Positions 15,198-23,752 of a stretch of 64,000 nt of DNA are shown here, one piece after another. The translations under genes were made by a program, and so were the position numbers. Origin of the DNA: Paenibacillus physcomitrellae (lineage in GTDB: Bacteria; Bacillota; Bacilli; Paenibacillales; Paenibacillaceae); assembly GCF_002240225.1 (NCBI RefSeq), contig NZ_CP022584.1:1178001-1242000 (forward strand). Reading direction: 5' to 3'. The notes under the pieces were generated by a model. That model was not told where the DNA came from and did no database searches. It saw nothing but the letters and a program-made list of their open reading frames with translations. Position 1 is the stretch's first letter, and each line of letters begins with the position of its first letter.

Positions 15198-15862
15198 TGT
15201 TTAGTTCCTCCTTTCACTTTGAGCACGCGAGTTATAAGAGTCAGTCCAGCATACATAGCATATCCTAGACCTATTTTCGCTATGCAATCCATTTGTGTTG
15301 TAAAGTGAGGAGTCGTGCCAAACCCCGGCGACACCTCGAGTTCGGGCGGCTTCTTCATGTTCACGCGGAAGGACAGTCCGCCAACGATGCAGTTCTTCAG
15401 ACTCCAGAGCAAACCGCTCACTACCGCCGTATGATCCGCTTCCTTCAGGGCAAAATCCGTAGTCCATTCCAGCCGGTCGACCTCCAGATGTTTGAGCATG
15501 GCATTCGTCCACTGCTTTAAGCCATCGGTGGCATGCAGAATCTGAATATAAATTTCGTCCCAATGCTGAAGCACCTCCTTACCGATATGCTGGGCAGTTT
15601 CCTTATGATCCGACCTTATGGGTAACTTGCTGTCCGTAGCCGTATCCACCTTAAACCCTTGCTTGAAGTTGTCAAAAATAATGCGGGGCACCTCATAATG
15701 AAGGTTCACCAAACCAAACAGGGCCTTCATTTCCGCGGTTATCCGCTCGTCTTTATTCTGCTTTCTGGCATGAATTGTAATGGTGATTCTGGACAACAAA
15801 ACAAACAGAAGCAGCAGGACCACTGCCAGCACCAGCAGCCCCGTCCAAATCCATATCCACAT
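15170..15862 (-). CDS. ytfI: DUF2953-family membrane protein YtfI
   Basis: A 230-aa protein with one N-terminal membrane helix (residues about 3-25) and a basic segment (HARKQNKDE), followed by a domain of unknown function. In Bacillus ytfI is cotranscribed with ytfJ and expressed in sporulation; the coupling is repeated here, with 28 bases of overlap. No catalytic motif is visible. The name relies on the position beside ytfJ and the overall layout. Confidence 0.8.
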   Translation of the reverse strand: MWIWIWTGLLVLAVVLLLLFVLLSRITITIHARKQNKDERITAEMKALFGLVNLHYEVPRIIFDNFKQGFKVDTATDSKLPIRSDHKETAQHIGKEVLQHWDEIYIQILHATDGLKQWTNAMLKHLEVDRLEWTTDFALKEADHTAVVSGLLWSLKNCIVGGLSFRVNMKKPPELEVSPGFGTTPHFTTQMDCIAKIGLGYAMYAGLTLITRVLKVKGGTKQWLNILFKA

Positions 15863-15962
15863 CCTTCAACCCTCCGTCCCAAGTGAAAAATCCATTTTCT
15901 AGTATGCCTGACCGGCTTACATATCATTCCTTTCTTCTCTCCAGCTCCATATTCCATGCAAC

Positions 15963-16007
15963 AAAAAAAACGGGTGAACCGGGAATATCATTCCCGGGCA
16001 CCCGTTT
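15963..16007 (-). terminator. Strong terminator of scpA-scpB
   Basis: On the minus strand AAACGGGTG-C-CCGGGAA pairs with TTCCCGG-TT-CACCCGTTT, followed by a run of T. It starts a few bases after the scpB stop. Confidence 0.9.
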
Positions 16008-16012
16008 ACTGG

Positions 16013-16612
16013 TTAATCCACATCGTCAATAGTCAGCTGCTCGCTGCGGATACGGTCAAATAAATCATGAGTTTCGTCCTCCAGCGGATCAGCCTCTGCA
16101 AACTGTTCGGGATCCGGCAGATCCTTCAGGCTCGCCAGCCCAAAATAGTCAAGGAACGCTTTGGTTGTCCCGTACAAAATCGGGCGCCCGATCGCCTCCG
16201 CTCTGCCAACCTCCTGAATCAGATCTTTGTTGACCAGCGTGTGAATTGCTCTTTCCGCTTTAACGCCGCGGATATCTTCAATTTCAATCCGGGTAATCGG
16301 CTGGCGGTAAGCAATGATCGACAACGTCTCCAGTGCCGCTTGAGATAAGGAAGACCTTGAAGGCGAATACGCTAATTTCTCGAAATAAGGAGCGTGCTCC
16401 TTGAGCGTAGCCATCTGAAAATGTCCGGCAATCTCCAACAGCTGCAGTCCCCGCCCTTCGTTGGACATATCTTTCTTCAATTCGTCCAGCACTTCTTTAA
16501 TCATTTCGGGGCGCTGATCCAGCACCTCGCATAGTTGTTTCACGGTCAGCCCTTCCTCACCGGCCAGGAAGAGCATCCCTTCAATAATCGATTTCAACTT
16601 CAGAAAATCCAT
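16013..16612 (-). CDS. scpB: Segregation and condensation protein B
   Basis: A 199-aa protein made of two winged-helix domains (about 5-80 and 90-170), with LSQAALETLSIIAYRQPITR and the conserved IRGVKAERAIHTLVNKDLI. ScpB dimers bind ScpA and the Smc ATPase to form condensin, which compacts and segregates the chromosome. The ATG lies within the end of scpA (32-base overlap). The acidic tail ends in DDVD. Confidence 0.95.
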   Translation of the reverse strand: MDFLKLKSIIEGMLFLAGEEGLTVKQLCEVLDQRPEMIKEVLDELKKDMSNEGRGLQLLEIAGHFQMATLKEHAPYFEKLAYSPSRSSLSQAALETLSIIAYRQPITRIEIEDIRGVKAERAIHTLVNKDLIQEVGRAEAIGRPILYGTTKAFLDYFGLASLKDLPDPEQFAEADPLEDETHDLFDRIRSEQLTIDDVD

Positions 16613-17375
16613 TACCGGCTTGTTCCCCTTTCCACTCCATCACAATGTCATCAAACAAATGATTTTGGTAGCACAAAATAAGCTTCATCTTCATTAATTC
16701 CAGGATCGCCAGAAATGTAACAACCACCTCGTGGCGGGACAAATCTTCATCCAGCAGCTTGGAAAATAACACCCGTCCACCGCGCCCTGCCAGCTCGAGC
16801 ACACTCACTACTTCCTTGATCCGGTCCTTCACGGAAATTTCGTCCCGCTGGATCCGGGCCACCGTATTCCGTTTGACCGCCTTGCGGAGCGCTTTATGAA
16901 ACACGCTGATCAGGTCGGATACATGCAGCCCTTCTACCGGATTTTCGGCCGTTTCAGGCATAAAAGGCGTCAAATCCTCAGGCTCTTTGGAGAAGATAAG
17001 ACTGCGCTCCCACTCCTTGTCGTGCAGAAGCTCCGCGATGCCCTTAAATTTGCGGTACTCGATCAACTTGCGGATCAGCTCTTCTTCCGGATTCTCATCC
17101 TCTTGATCATACAAATCATATTCGTCCTCCCATTCGATCACAGGAGGTTTGGGGAGAAGCTTCTTGCTTTTTATCGACAGCAGGGTAGCCGCCATTACCA
17201 GAAATTCGCTTGTAATTTCCAGCTCCAGCTCCTGCATGGAATGCAAGTAATCCATATATTGGTCCGTAATTTCGCTAATGGAGATCTCTTCAATAGCAAT
17301 CTCCGCTTTGTCAATCAAGTGAAGCAGCAGATCCAGGGGACCCTCAAAGGTCTCCAGCTTGTAAAGTACCGTCAC
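16581..17375 (-). CDS. scpA: Segregation and condensation protein A
   Basis: A 264-aa kleisin that bridges the Smc heads. The N terminus MTVLYKLETFEGPLDLLLHL is the typical ScpA start and gives the Smc-neck-binding helices; the C-terminal winged helix follows ELAGRGGRVLFSKLLDEDLS. The GTG at 17375 is chosen because GGTGG stands about eight bases upstream and because it gives the family N terminus; a GTG five codons earlier is possible. It overlaps scpB by 32 bases. The rib operon and its terminator lie upstream. Confidence 0.95.
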   Translation of the reverse strand: MTVLYKLETFEGPLDLLLHLIDKAEIAIEEISISEITDQYMDYLHSMQELELEITSEFLVMAATLLSIKSKKLLPKPPVIEWEDEYDLYDQEDENPEEELIRKLIEYRKFKGIAELLHDKEWERSLIFSKEPEDLTPFMPETAENPVEGLHVSDLISVFHKALRKAVKRNTVARIQRDEISVKDRIKEVVSVLELAGRGGRVLFSKLLDEDLSRHEVVVTFLAILELMKMKLILCYQNHLFDDIVMEWKGEQAGNGFSEVEIDY

Positions 17376-17394
17376 TCTATGATCCACCACCCGT

Positions 17395-17437
17395 ACAAAA
17401 GAAAATGTAGCGCCCTTCCGAAGAAAAGCACTACATT
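17395..17437 (-). terminator. Terminator of the riboflavin operon
   Basis: On the minus strand AATGTAGTGC pairs with GCGCTACATT (one G-T pair) around a 14-base loop, then TTTTCTTTTG. It lies 10 bases after the ribH stop. Confidence 0.83.
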
Positions 17438-17446
17438 AAATAAGCA

Positions 17447-17914
17447 CTATTTTAGCTGATTCGTCAAGTTTGCCATTTCAATTGCCGCAATTGCAGCATC
17501 CCATCCCTTGTTGCCGGCTTTAGTTCCCGCCCGTTCAACGGCCTGTTCGATGTTCTCTGTCGTAAGCACGCCGAAAATCACCGGAAGCCCTGTTTTAAGG
17601 CTGATCGCCGCTACGCCTTTAGCCACCTCATTGCAGACGTAGTCGTAATGACTCGTAGAACCTCTGATCACCGTGCCCAGCGTGATAACCGCATCGTATT
17701 TGCCGCTTTCCGCAAGCTTCTGAGCTGCTAACGGAATTTCAAACGCCCCCGGTACCCAAGCTACATCAACCTCTTCGTCGGTTACCCCATGCCGCTTCAA
17801 GGCATCCAGCGCGCCTCCCAGCAGCTTGCTTGTAATAAACTCGTTGAAACGCCCGACCACGATTCCGTATTTCAGACCGGATGAAACCAGATTTCCTTCA
17901 AAAATTTGTCCCAT
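17447..17914 (-). CDS. ribH: 6,7-dimethyl-8-ribityllumazine synthase
   Basis: A 155-aa enzyme joining 5-amino-6-ribitylamino-uracil and 3,4-dihydroxybutanone phosphate; family members form icosahedral capsids. Conserved parts visible are [53 protein letters not shown] and the catalytic His in that last motif. The ATG at 17914 is chosen because TGGAGGT lies seven bases upstream. It is the last gene of the rib operon. Confidence 0.96.
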   Translation of the reverse strand: MGQIFEGNLVSSGLKYGIVVGRFNEFITSKLLGGALDALKRHGVTDEEVDVAWVPGAFEIPLAAQKLAESGKYDAVITLGTVIRGSTSHYDYVCNEVAKGVAAISLKTGLPVIFGVLTTENIEQAVERAGTKAGNKGWDAAIAAIEMANLTNQLK

Positions 17915-17977
17915 TAAATAAACCTCCATATATTGTTATTTATATATTTTTTTACAGCTTTGTTGTACTAGCTTTAA

Positions 17978-19240
17978 TCAGGTAGTCTGCGAATGATCCT
18001 CATTCTGCTCGATGTCATCCAATTCCTTCCCCTCATCGAACACCAGCATATGGCCAAGCTTGGCCTGCTTCGTGTGCAGATAAGCGGTGTTGTCCTCATT
18101 CTCCTTAATTTGGATAGGAACACGTTCCACTACCTGCAAACCGTATCCTTCAAGTCCTTTAATCTTGCGGGGATTGTTCGTCATTAGCCGGATTTGTCTG
18201 ACTCCGAGATCTTTAAGGATCTGCGCCCCGATACCATACTCTCGCAAATCGGCCTGAAAACCAAGCTTGAGGTTGGCTTCTACCGTATCGAGACCTTGTT
18301 CCTGTAGCTTGTAGGCTTTCAGCTTGTTAATCAAACCGATGCCCCGCCCTTCCTGACGCATGTAGAGCAGTATTCCTCTGCCTTCTGCTTCGATTTGCTG
18401 GAGGGCAGCTGCGAATTGAGGACCGCAGTCACAGCGGTGAGAGTGGAACACATCCCCGGTCAAGCATTCGGAATGAACACGTACAAGTACAGGTTCGTCC
18501 GGGTTAATTTCCCCTTTAACTAATGCCAAATGCTCCTTGTTGTCCACGGAGTTTGTATAAGCCACGGCCCGGAACTCGCCGAAATCTGTCGGCATCCGGA
18601 CCTCGACTTCCCGGTTGACCAGCTTCTCTCGCTCATTTCGATAACGGATAAGATCCCGCACGCTGATCAATTTCAATTGATGCTGGCCGGCAAATTGTTT
18701 AAGTTCGGGAAGCCGGGCCATTTCTCCATTTTCCTTGATCACTTCGCATATGACGCCAGCCGGATAAGAGCCGCAAAGTATCGCCAGATCAACCGCAGCT
18801 TCTGTATGGCCGGCTCGCCGCAATACGCCGCCTTTTTTGGCAATCAGCGGAAACATATGTCCGGGTTTGCGAAAATCCTCCGCTTTGGCTTCCGGGTTCA
18901 TCAAGCCTTTAACGGTCTGGGAACGCTCGAAAGCGGAAATACCCGTTGTTGTATCCTTGTAATCGACCGAGACTGTGAAGTTGGTACCGTGGTAATCAGT
19001 GTTATGTGCAACCATAGGCGTGAGTTCCAGCTCTTCCGCTCTTTCCTGCGTAATAGGCACACAAACCAGTCCTCTTGCCTGGGTAATCATGAAATTGATG
19101 ACATCAGGCGTGGCCATCTCGGCAAGCGCAACCAGATCGCCTTCATTTTCGCGGTCTTCATCGTCTACCACGATAATTGGTTTGCCTTTCTTTAACTCTT
19201 CAAGCGCTTCTTCTATGGAATCGAGCTCAATGGGTTCCAA
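17978..19240 (-). CDS. ribBA: Bifunctional 3,4-dihydroxy-2-butanone-4-phosphate synthase / GTP cyclohydrolase II
   Basis: A 420-aa two-domain enzyme supplying both precursors of lumazine. The RibB domain (residues about 1-200) has [25 protein letters not shown] and the acidic metal site. The RibA domain (about 205-400) has the zinc ligands [19 protein letters not shown] and [12 protein letters not shown]. An acidic tail ([15 protein letters not shown]) extends beyond the usual end. The TTG at 19240 is preferred because GGGGAG lies nine bases upstream; a TTG three codons earlier (19249) abuts that site directly. Third gene of the rib operon. Confidence 0.95.
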   Translation of the reverse strand: MEPIELDSIEEALEELKKGKPIIVVDDEDRENEGDLVALAEMATPDVINFMITQARGLVCVPITQERAEELELTPMVAHNTDYHGTNFTVSVDYKDTTTGISAFERSQTVKGLMNPEAKAEDFRKPGHMFPLIAKKGGVLRRAGHTEAAVDLAILCGSYPAGVICEVIKENGEMARLPELKQFAGQHQLKLISVRDLIRYRNEREKLVNREVEVRMPTDFGEFRAVAYTNSVDNKEHLALVKGEINPDEPVLVRVHSECLTGDVFHSHRCDCGPQFAAALQQIEAEGRGILLYMRQEGRGIGLINKLKAYKLQEQGLDTVEANLKLGFQADLREYGIGAQILKDLGVRQIRLMTNNPRKIKGLEGYGLQVVERVPIQIKENEDNTAYLHTKQAKLGHMLVFDEGKELDDIEQNEDHSQTT

Positions 19241-19258
19241 TTTTACCAACTCCCCTTC

Positions 19259-19927
19259 TTAAACAAATCCGTTATCGGCAAGAAAATTTAAATCCAGCCC
19301 TTTCGATCCTGCCACAGCCGACTGATCGGCCGGGCTTTTATAAAACAGCAAACGTTCCACATATTTGCCCAAAATATCACATTCCAGATTAACGCTGTCC
19401 CCCGGTTTCCTGGTGCCGAGCGCCGTCTGTGCCAGCGTATGAGGGATGATCGAAACGCTGAAACGATCCTCGTTCAATGCAGCTATGGTCAAGCTTGTGC
19501 CATCCACCGTAATCGAACCTTGGGCTACCATATACCTTAACAAATCACTGTGGACCGGTCTGATCGTATAAACAACTGCATTATAGTCACGCTGGACATC
19601 CACAATAATCCCTGTTCCATCCACATGACCCTGCACGATATGCCCGCCAAAGCGGCCTCCTGCGGACATCGCTCTTTCCAGATTCAGCTTCTGCCCGGCA
19701 GTCAGCTTGGAAAGGTTAGTATGTTTGTACGTTTGGGGCATAACATCAACGTTAAAGGAGGAGGCCGTCATGCTGGTCACTGTCAGACAAACGCCGTTAA
19801 CCGCGATGCTGTCTCCGAGCCCCATGTCCTCCATGATCGTATGAGCTTCAATGCCCAGCACCATCGCTTCGCCGCTGCGGCTTACGGATTTCAGACGCCC
19901 CACTTCCTCTACCAATCCAGTAAACAA
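19259..19927 (-). CDS. ribE: Riboflavin synthase alpha chain
   Basis: A 222-aa enzyme that dismutates two lumazines to riboflavin. Two lumazine-binding barrels are seen: MFTGLVEEVG with GDSIAVNGVCLTV (barrel 1) and GHIVQGHVDGTG with GSITVDGTSLTI (barrel 2). A C-terminal helix follows (DILGKYVERLL). The TTG start has GGAGGG seven bases upstream. It follows ribD by three bases. Confidence 0.96.
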   Translation of the reverse strand: MFTGLVEEVGRLKSVSRSGEAMVLGIEAHTIMEDMGLGDSIAVNGVCLTVTSMTASSFNVDVMPQTYKHTNLSKLTAGQKLNLERAMSAGGRFGGHIVQGHVDGTGIIVDVQRDYNAVVYTIRPVHSDLLRYMVAQGSITVDGTSLTIAALNEDRFSVSIIPHTLAQTALGTRKPGDSVNLECDILGKYVERLLFYKSPADQSAVAGSKGLDLNFLADNGFV

Positions 19928-19930
19928 GGT

Positions 19931-21073
19931 TTATCCCTCCCAGCTTGGTGTTCCTGTAATCAAAAGATCATTCCCGGCCGGTGTGACTTGCAAATTCGAT
20001 AATGTGATTGCATCATTCATCATGTCCGGACCGATAAAGCCGAAACTGTCCTTGCCTCCGCTGCCGATCAGCTTAGGAGCGAGGAACAGCTGAACTTCGT
20101 CTATCATTTTCTCCGCAAGGAACGATCCGCTTATCGCCCCCCCGCCCTCCACCAGTATGGACGGGATTCCAGACACCGCTAGCTGTTTTAGACCGGCTTG
20201 CAGATCCACCCGCTCCCCTTCTCCGCAGGGAATGATCCGGATTCCTTTGGCTTCAAGGAGCTGCTGCTTTGCCGGATTCCCGTGATCCACGGTCGTTAAA
20301 ATAATCGTGTCCTGATCTCCTTCTTCTCCTGCCTGAAGCACTTTCGCTTCCTCGGGGATCCGAAGTTTGGAATCAACGATAATCCGGATCGGAGAAAGCC
20401 CCGGTACAGGCAGCCGGGTGGTTAAAGAGGGATTATCAGCGATAACCGTGTTCACTCCGACCAGAATAGCCGCATGCTGATGACGCATCGTATGAACAAT
20501 TTGACGTGCGGCATCCCCTGTAACCCATTTACTGTCGCCTGTACGCGTCGCAATTTTGCCATCCAGCGTGCTGGCTGCTTTGAGGGTGATAAAGGGAAGT
20601 CCCGTAGTAATAAACTTGATGAATTTCCTGTTTAACTGCCTGGCTTCTGCTTCCATAACGCCGGTCTCCACCGTGATGCCGGCTTCCCTTAACATGGCGA
20701 TTCCCCTGCCTGAAACTTGGGGATTCGGGTCCTCGAAGGCCACTACAACGCGGGATACCCCAGCTTCGATCAGCCTCTTGCTGCAGGGCGGGGTCGCCCC
20801 ATAATGGCTGCACGGCTCAAGCGTCACATAAACGGTGCTTCCAGCTGCCCGTTCTCCCGCCATATGCAGCGCGTGAACTTCCGCATGCCCTTCGCCCCGC
20901 TTCAAATGTGCGCCCATGCCGACTACCGCGCCCTCCCGGACGACCACGGAGCCGACAACCGGATTAACGCCTGTCTGTCCCTGTGTATGCCTGGCCATAT
21001 CAAGCGCAAGCGCCATATAGAACTCATCGCTCATGGGCTGTAAATTTACATCTCCGGAAGCTGTCCACTGCAT
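19931..21073 (-). CDS. ribD: Bifunctional riboflavin deaminase/reductase RibD
   Basis: A 380-aa enzyme carrying out the second and third steps of riboflavin synthesis. The N-terminal cytidine-deaminase-like domain has the zinc motifs GHAEVHAL and EPCSHYGATPPC. The C-terminal reductase domain has KAASTLDGKIATRTGDSKW and VEGGGAISGSF. The ATG at 21073 is taken because AAAGGAGG lies upstream (11 bases); an in-frame ATG about 14 codons later would also give a typical N terminus. First gene of the rib operon, read from the FMN riboswitch. Confidence 0.95.
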   Translation of the reverse strand: MQWTASGDVNLQPMSDEFYMALALDMARHTQGQTGVNPVVGSVVVREGAVVGMGAHLKRGEGHAEVHALHMAGERAAGSTVYVTLEPCSHYGATPPCSKRLIEAGVSRVVVAFEDPNPQVSGRGIAMLREAGITVETGVMEAEARQLNRKFIKFITTGLPFITLKAASTLDGKIATRTGDSKWVTGDAARQIVHTMRHQHAAILVGVNTVIADNPSLTTRLPVPGLSPIRIIVDSKLRIPEEAKVLQAGEEGDQDTIILTTVDHGNPAKQQLLEAKGIRIIPCGEGERVDLQAGLKQLAVSGIPSILVEGGGAISGSFLAEKMIDEVQLFLAPKLIGSGGKDSFGFIGPDMMNDAITLSNLQVTPAGNDLLITGTPSWEG

Positions 21074-21124
21074 GTCCTTAATTTCCTCCTTTCCCGTTTT
21101 CTTCATCCTTCAGCCCTAAAAACG

Positions 21125-21148
21125 CAAAAAACCCGGCCAAAGGCCGGG
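21125..21148 (-). terminator. Riboswitch-controlled terminator upstream of ribD
   Basis: On the minus strand CCCGGCC-TTT-GGCCGGG is followed by six T residues. It lies 50 bases before ribD and about 220 bases after the FMN aptamer, so it is the likely expression platform; the antiterminator partner was not worked out. Confidence 0.85.
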
Positions 21149-21370
21149 GCAATAGGAGAATATTCGATACCAAATAAACCAACGTCAAGCTGCCGGACAG
21201 ACAAATAAGGGTTGGCCCCCCCTCAAACGAACTGCTGATTCTGCTGGTAATCAAGAATTATCCTGTCACCAGCATCACGAAACAGAACGAGTGAATTTGC
21301 CGTTCAAAGCTCATCATCGATCATCAAAGAAACCTGCACCATGCTAATTATTAGCAGCAAGCTTCCGTAT

Positions 21371-21546
21371 CTCCTTCTCCCATCCAGACTATACTGTCGG
21401 TCCCGGAATTTCACCGGCTCAGCCGCAGCCCCGTTTTACGAACAAAACGGATGGCACGCGGGTCACGGACTAAGGCGCTGCGCTGACTGATCGTCAGGCT
21501 GGCCATCACCGTCGGTCGGGATTTTCACCCTGCCCCGAAGGATACG
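21371..21546 (-). promoter_or_regulatory. FMN riboswitch (RFN element)
   Basis: Read on the minus strand the conserved RFN blocks are present in order: CTTCGGGGCAGGGTGAAA, TTCCCGACCGGCGGTGATGG, CAGCCTGACGATCAGTCAGC, then GGTGAAATTCCGGGACCGAC and AGTATAGTCTGGATGGGAGA. FMN binding would favour the downstream terminator and switch off ribDE-ribBA-ribH. About 220 bases of leader between aptamer and terminator hold no gene. Confidence 0.95.
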
Positions 21547-21604
21547 TTTATTAAATTGTCAGTTCAAGTTCTGACACTGCAGAGCAGCGCCTAACTTGCT
21601 TGCA

Positions 21605-21633
21605 ATGGTAGCACTTATTGGCAGGCAATGCAA
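21605..21633 (-). promoter_or_regulatory. Promoter of the rib operon
   Basis: On the minus strand TTGCAT (21633-21628), a 17-base spacer and TACCAT (21610-21605), about 60 bases before the FMN aptamer. Confidence 0.65.
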
Positions 21634-21689
21634 TACGCAAATTCACAAGCCGCAGTAATAGCTGGCTGCTCCAAGCTTTGGCATAACGC

Positions 21690-21720
21690 AAAAAAAGCCT
21701 GGGCTCATCTATGCCAGACT
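21690..21720 (-). terminator. Terminator of ppiB
   Basis: On the minus strand AGTCTGGC pairs with GCCCAGGCT, followed by seven T residues, about 20 bases after the ppiB stop. Confidence 0.85.
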
Positions 21721-21741
21721 AAATTTTGCTCATTCTATTCT

Positions 21742-22173
21742 TTACACTTCGTAAACTTCTACGGACTCCATGCGGTCGCGTCCTTGGAAAGCATCTACTT
21801 GCTCCATGCCGCTGACAACTTTACCGAATACGGTATGCTGGCCGTCAAGATGCGGCTGCGCTTCGTAGCAAATATAGAACTGGCTTCCGCCTGTGTTGCG
21901 TCCGGCATGAGCCATAGCCAGGGAACCACGTTCGTGTTTGTTTGGATTGATTTCGCAGTTGATGGTATAACCGGGTCCGCCGGTGCCTGTTCCGTTCGGG
22001 CAACCGCCTTGAGCTACAAAACCTGGGATAACGCGGTGAAAGACAAGGCCGTTGTAGAAGCCGGAGTTTGCCAATTTTTCAAAGTTTGCTACCGTATTCG
22101 GTGCGTCTTTATCGAACAGGTCAAGAATAACTTCTCCACCGTTCGCCAGTTTGATTCTTGCTTGTTTAGCCAT
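21742..22173 (-). CDS. ppiB: Cyclophilin-type peptidyl-prolyl isomerase
   Basis: A 143-aa cytoplasmic cyclophilin that speeds cis-trans isomerisation of X-Pro bonds. Active-site sequences visible are [13 protein letters not shown] (catalytic Arg), [18 protein letters not shown] and [12 protein letters not shown]. The length matches bacterial PpiB. It is a single-gene unit with its own terminator, between lysA and the rib operon. Confidence 0.96.
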   Translation of the reverse strand: MAKQARIKLANGGEVILDLFDKDAPNTVANFEKLANSGFYNGLVFHRVIPGFVAQGGCPNGTGTGGPGYTINCEINPNKHERGSLAMAHAGRNTGGSQFYICYEAQPHLDGQHTVFGKVVSGMEQVDAFQGRDRMESVEVYEV

Positions 22174-22271
22174 GAGAGTTTAAGCTCCTTCCAAATTATG
22201 TTTCAATGTACAACATGTCCAGTTTACTATGAAAAGAATAGGAGTGCAAAGGAGCCTTGCAAAAAAGCAAA

Positions 22272-22295
22272 TCAAAAAGACGGGTCGCCCCGTCT
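22272..22295 (-). terminator. Terminator of lysA
   Basis: On the minus strand AGACGGG-GCGA-CCCGTCT then TTTTTGATTT, 12 bases past the lysA stop. Confidence 0.85.
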
Positions 22296-22306
22296 CATTG
22301 TCCGCC

Positions 22307-23638
22307 TTATTTCAGTGAATGCTGTTTGAAGATCCGTTCCGGAATCAAATCGTTAGCGATAATATCGTTTAACGATTCCCGTTTTACGACCAGATGACTC
22401 TCTCCATCCTTGACGAATACAACAGCCGGACGCGGAATCCGGTTATAATTACTGGCCATGGAGTAGTTATAAGCCCCAGTTGAAGCTACAGCCAGCAAAT
22501 CGCCGGATTTGGATTCCGGCAGCTTCAGATCCCAAATGAGCATATCCCCGCTTTCGCAGCATTTCCCGGCAATAGAAACCGTTTCAGATGCCGCTTCACT
22601 GGCACGATTCGCAAGCATGGCTTCATATTTGGAATCATACAAAGCCGGACGGGGATTATCGGTCATTCCGCCGTCAACCGACACGTATTTGCGGACGCCT
22701 GGGATATCTTTACTGGAACCAATTGTGTAAAGCGTAGTCCCCGCATCACCGACAATGCTGCGGCCCGGTTCAATCCACACTTCAGGCAGCTGGTCGTAAA
22801 CGCCGGAGAAGTGGTGTTTCACTGCATCCGTAATTGCCTTCACATAAACGGAAGCATGCAGCGGTGTATCTTCTTCGGTATAACGGATGCCAAAACCGCC
22901 GCCAAGATTGATTACCTTAAAAATAAAATCGAGCTCGCGCTTCACCTTTACTGCAAATTCGGATACACGTTCGGCGGCGACCTTGAAGCCTTCCACTTCA
23001 AAGATCTGCGAACCGATATGCGAATGAAGACCTAGCAGGTTCAGCTGAGGAAGTCCGATGGCCGTCTTCACCGCTTCATAAGCCGCTCCGTTCGCTAGAT
23101 CAAAACCAAATTTGGAATCGGTTTGGCCCGTCGAAATATATTCATGCGTATGTGCTTCTACTCCAGGAGTGATACGCAGCAGCACGTTAACTTTTACTCC
23201 TTTATCAGCTGCAAGGGCGTTCAGCAGATGCAGCTCGTCGAAATTGTCAGCCACAAAGCAGCCGATCCTTGCGTCGATCGCCATCTGAATTTCATCAGGC
23301 GTTTTGTTATTGCCGTGGAAATGAATACGCTGCGCCGGAAAACCAGCCTTCAAAGCCGTATACAATTCCCCCTCCGAGACGACGTCGAGGCTCATCCCCT
23401 CTTCTTCCACCAACCGGCACATAGCCATCGTGCAGAAGGCCTTGCTTGCAAAGGCGACCTGGAAAGCCAAACCCGATTGCCGGAAAGCTTCCGTAAACTC
23501 CCGCGCGCGCGCGCGGATCAGCGTTTCGTCCATTATATACAGCGGTGTTCCGTATTGTTCCTTTAGTTCTACAGTATCACAGCCGCCGATCTCCAAATGA
23601 CCTTTGGCATTGATTGTGCTGGTACCATGTAAATACAT
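22307..23638 (-). CDS. lysA: Diaminopimelate decarboxylase
   Basis: A 443-aa PLP enzyme making L-lysine from meso-diaminopimelate. The fold-type III barrel shows FASKAFCTMAMCRLV (PLP lysine), HFHGNNKTPDEI, GLHSHIGSQI and NLGGGFGIRY; the C-terminal part has WIEPGRSIVGDAGTTLY and CESGDML (catalytic Cys of the neighbouring subunit). The gene follows the spoVA genes, as in B. subtilis, where lysA lies next to spoVAF. I saw no lysine riboswitch in the 114 bases upstream. Confidence 0.96.
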   Translation of the reverse strand: MYLHGTSTINAKGHLEIGGCDTVELKEQYGTPLYIMDETLIRARAREFTEAFRQSGLAFQVAFASKAFCTMAMCRLVEEEGMSLDVVSEGELYTALKAGFPAQRIHFHGNNKTPDEIQMAIDARIGCFVADNFDELHLLNALAADKGVKVNVLLRITPGVEAHTHEYISTGQTDSKFGFDLANGAAYEAVKTAIGLPQLNLLGLHSHIGSQIFEVEGFKVAAERVSEFAVKVKRELDFIFKVINLGGGFGIRYTEEDTPLHASVYVKAITDAVKHHFSGVYDQLPEVWIEPGRSIVGDAGTTLYTIGSSKDIPGVRKYVSVDGGMTDNPRPALYDSKYEAMLANRASEAASETVSIAGKCCESGDMLIWDLKLPESKSGDLLAVASTGAYNYSMASNYNRIPRPAVVFVKDGESHLVVKRESLNDIIANDLIPERIFKQHSLK

Positions 23639-23752
23639 TCAGGCAGCCTCCGATTTTCCGATTTGCAATCAGTATATCAGTTAATTGCAATTTGGAAAAA
23701 TGGATTTTTGCACATTTCATTTATACTTTATGGACAGGCGTCCACCGTCTGT

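Noticed and set aside
22174-23752. Lysine riboswitch at lysA
   Set aside because: Only 114 bases separate lysA from spoVAF and no conserved L-box motif is visible.
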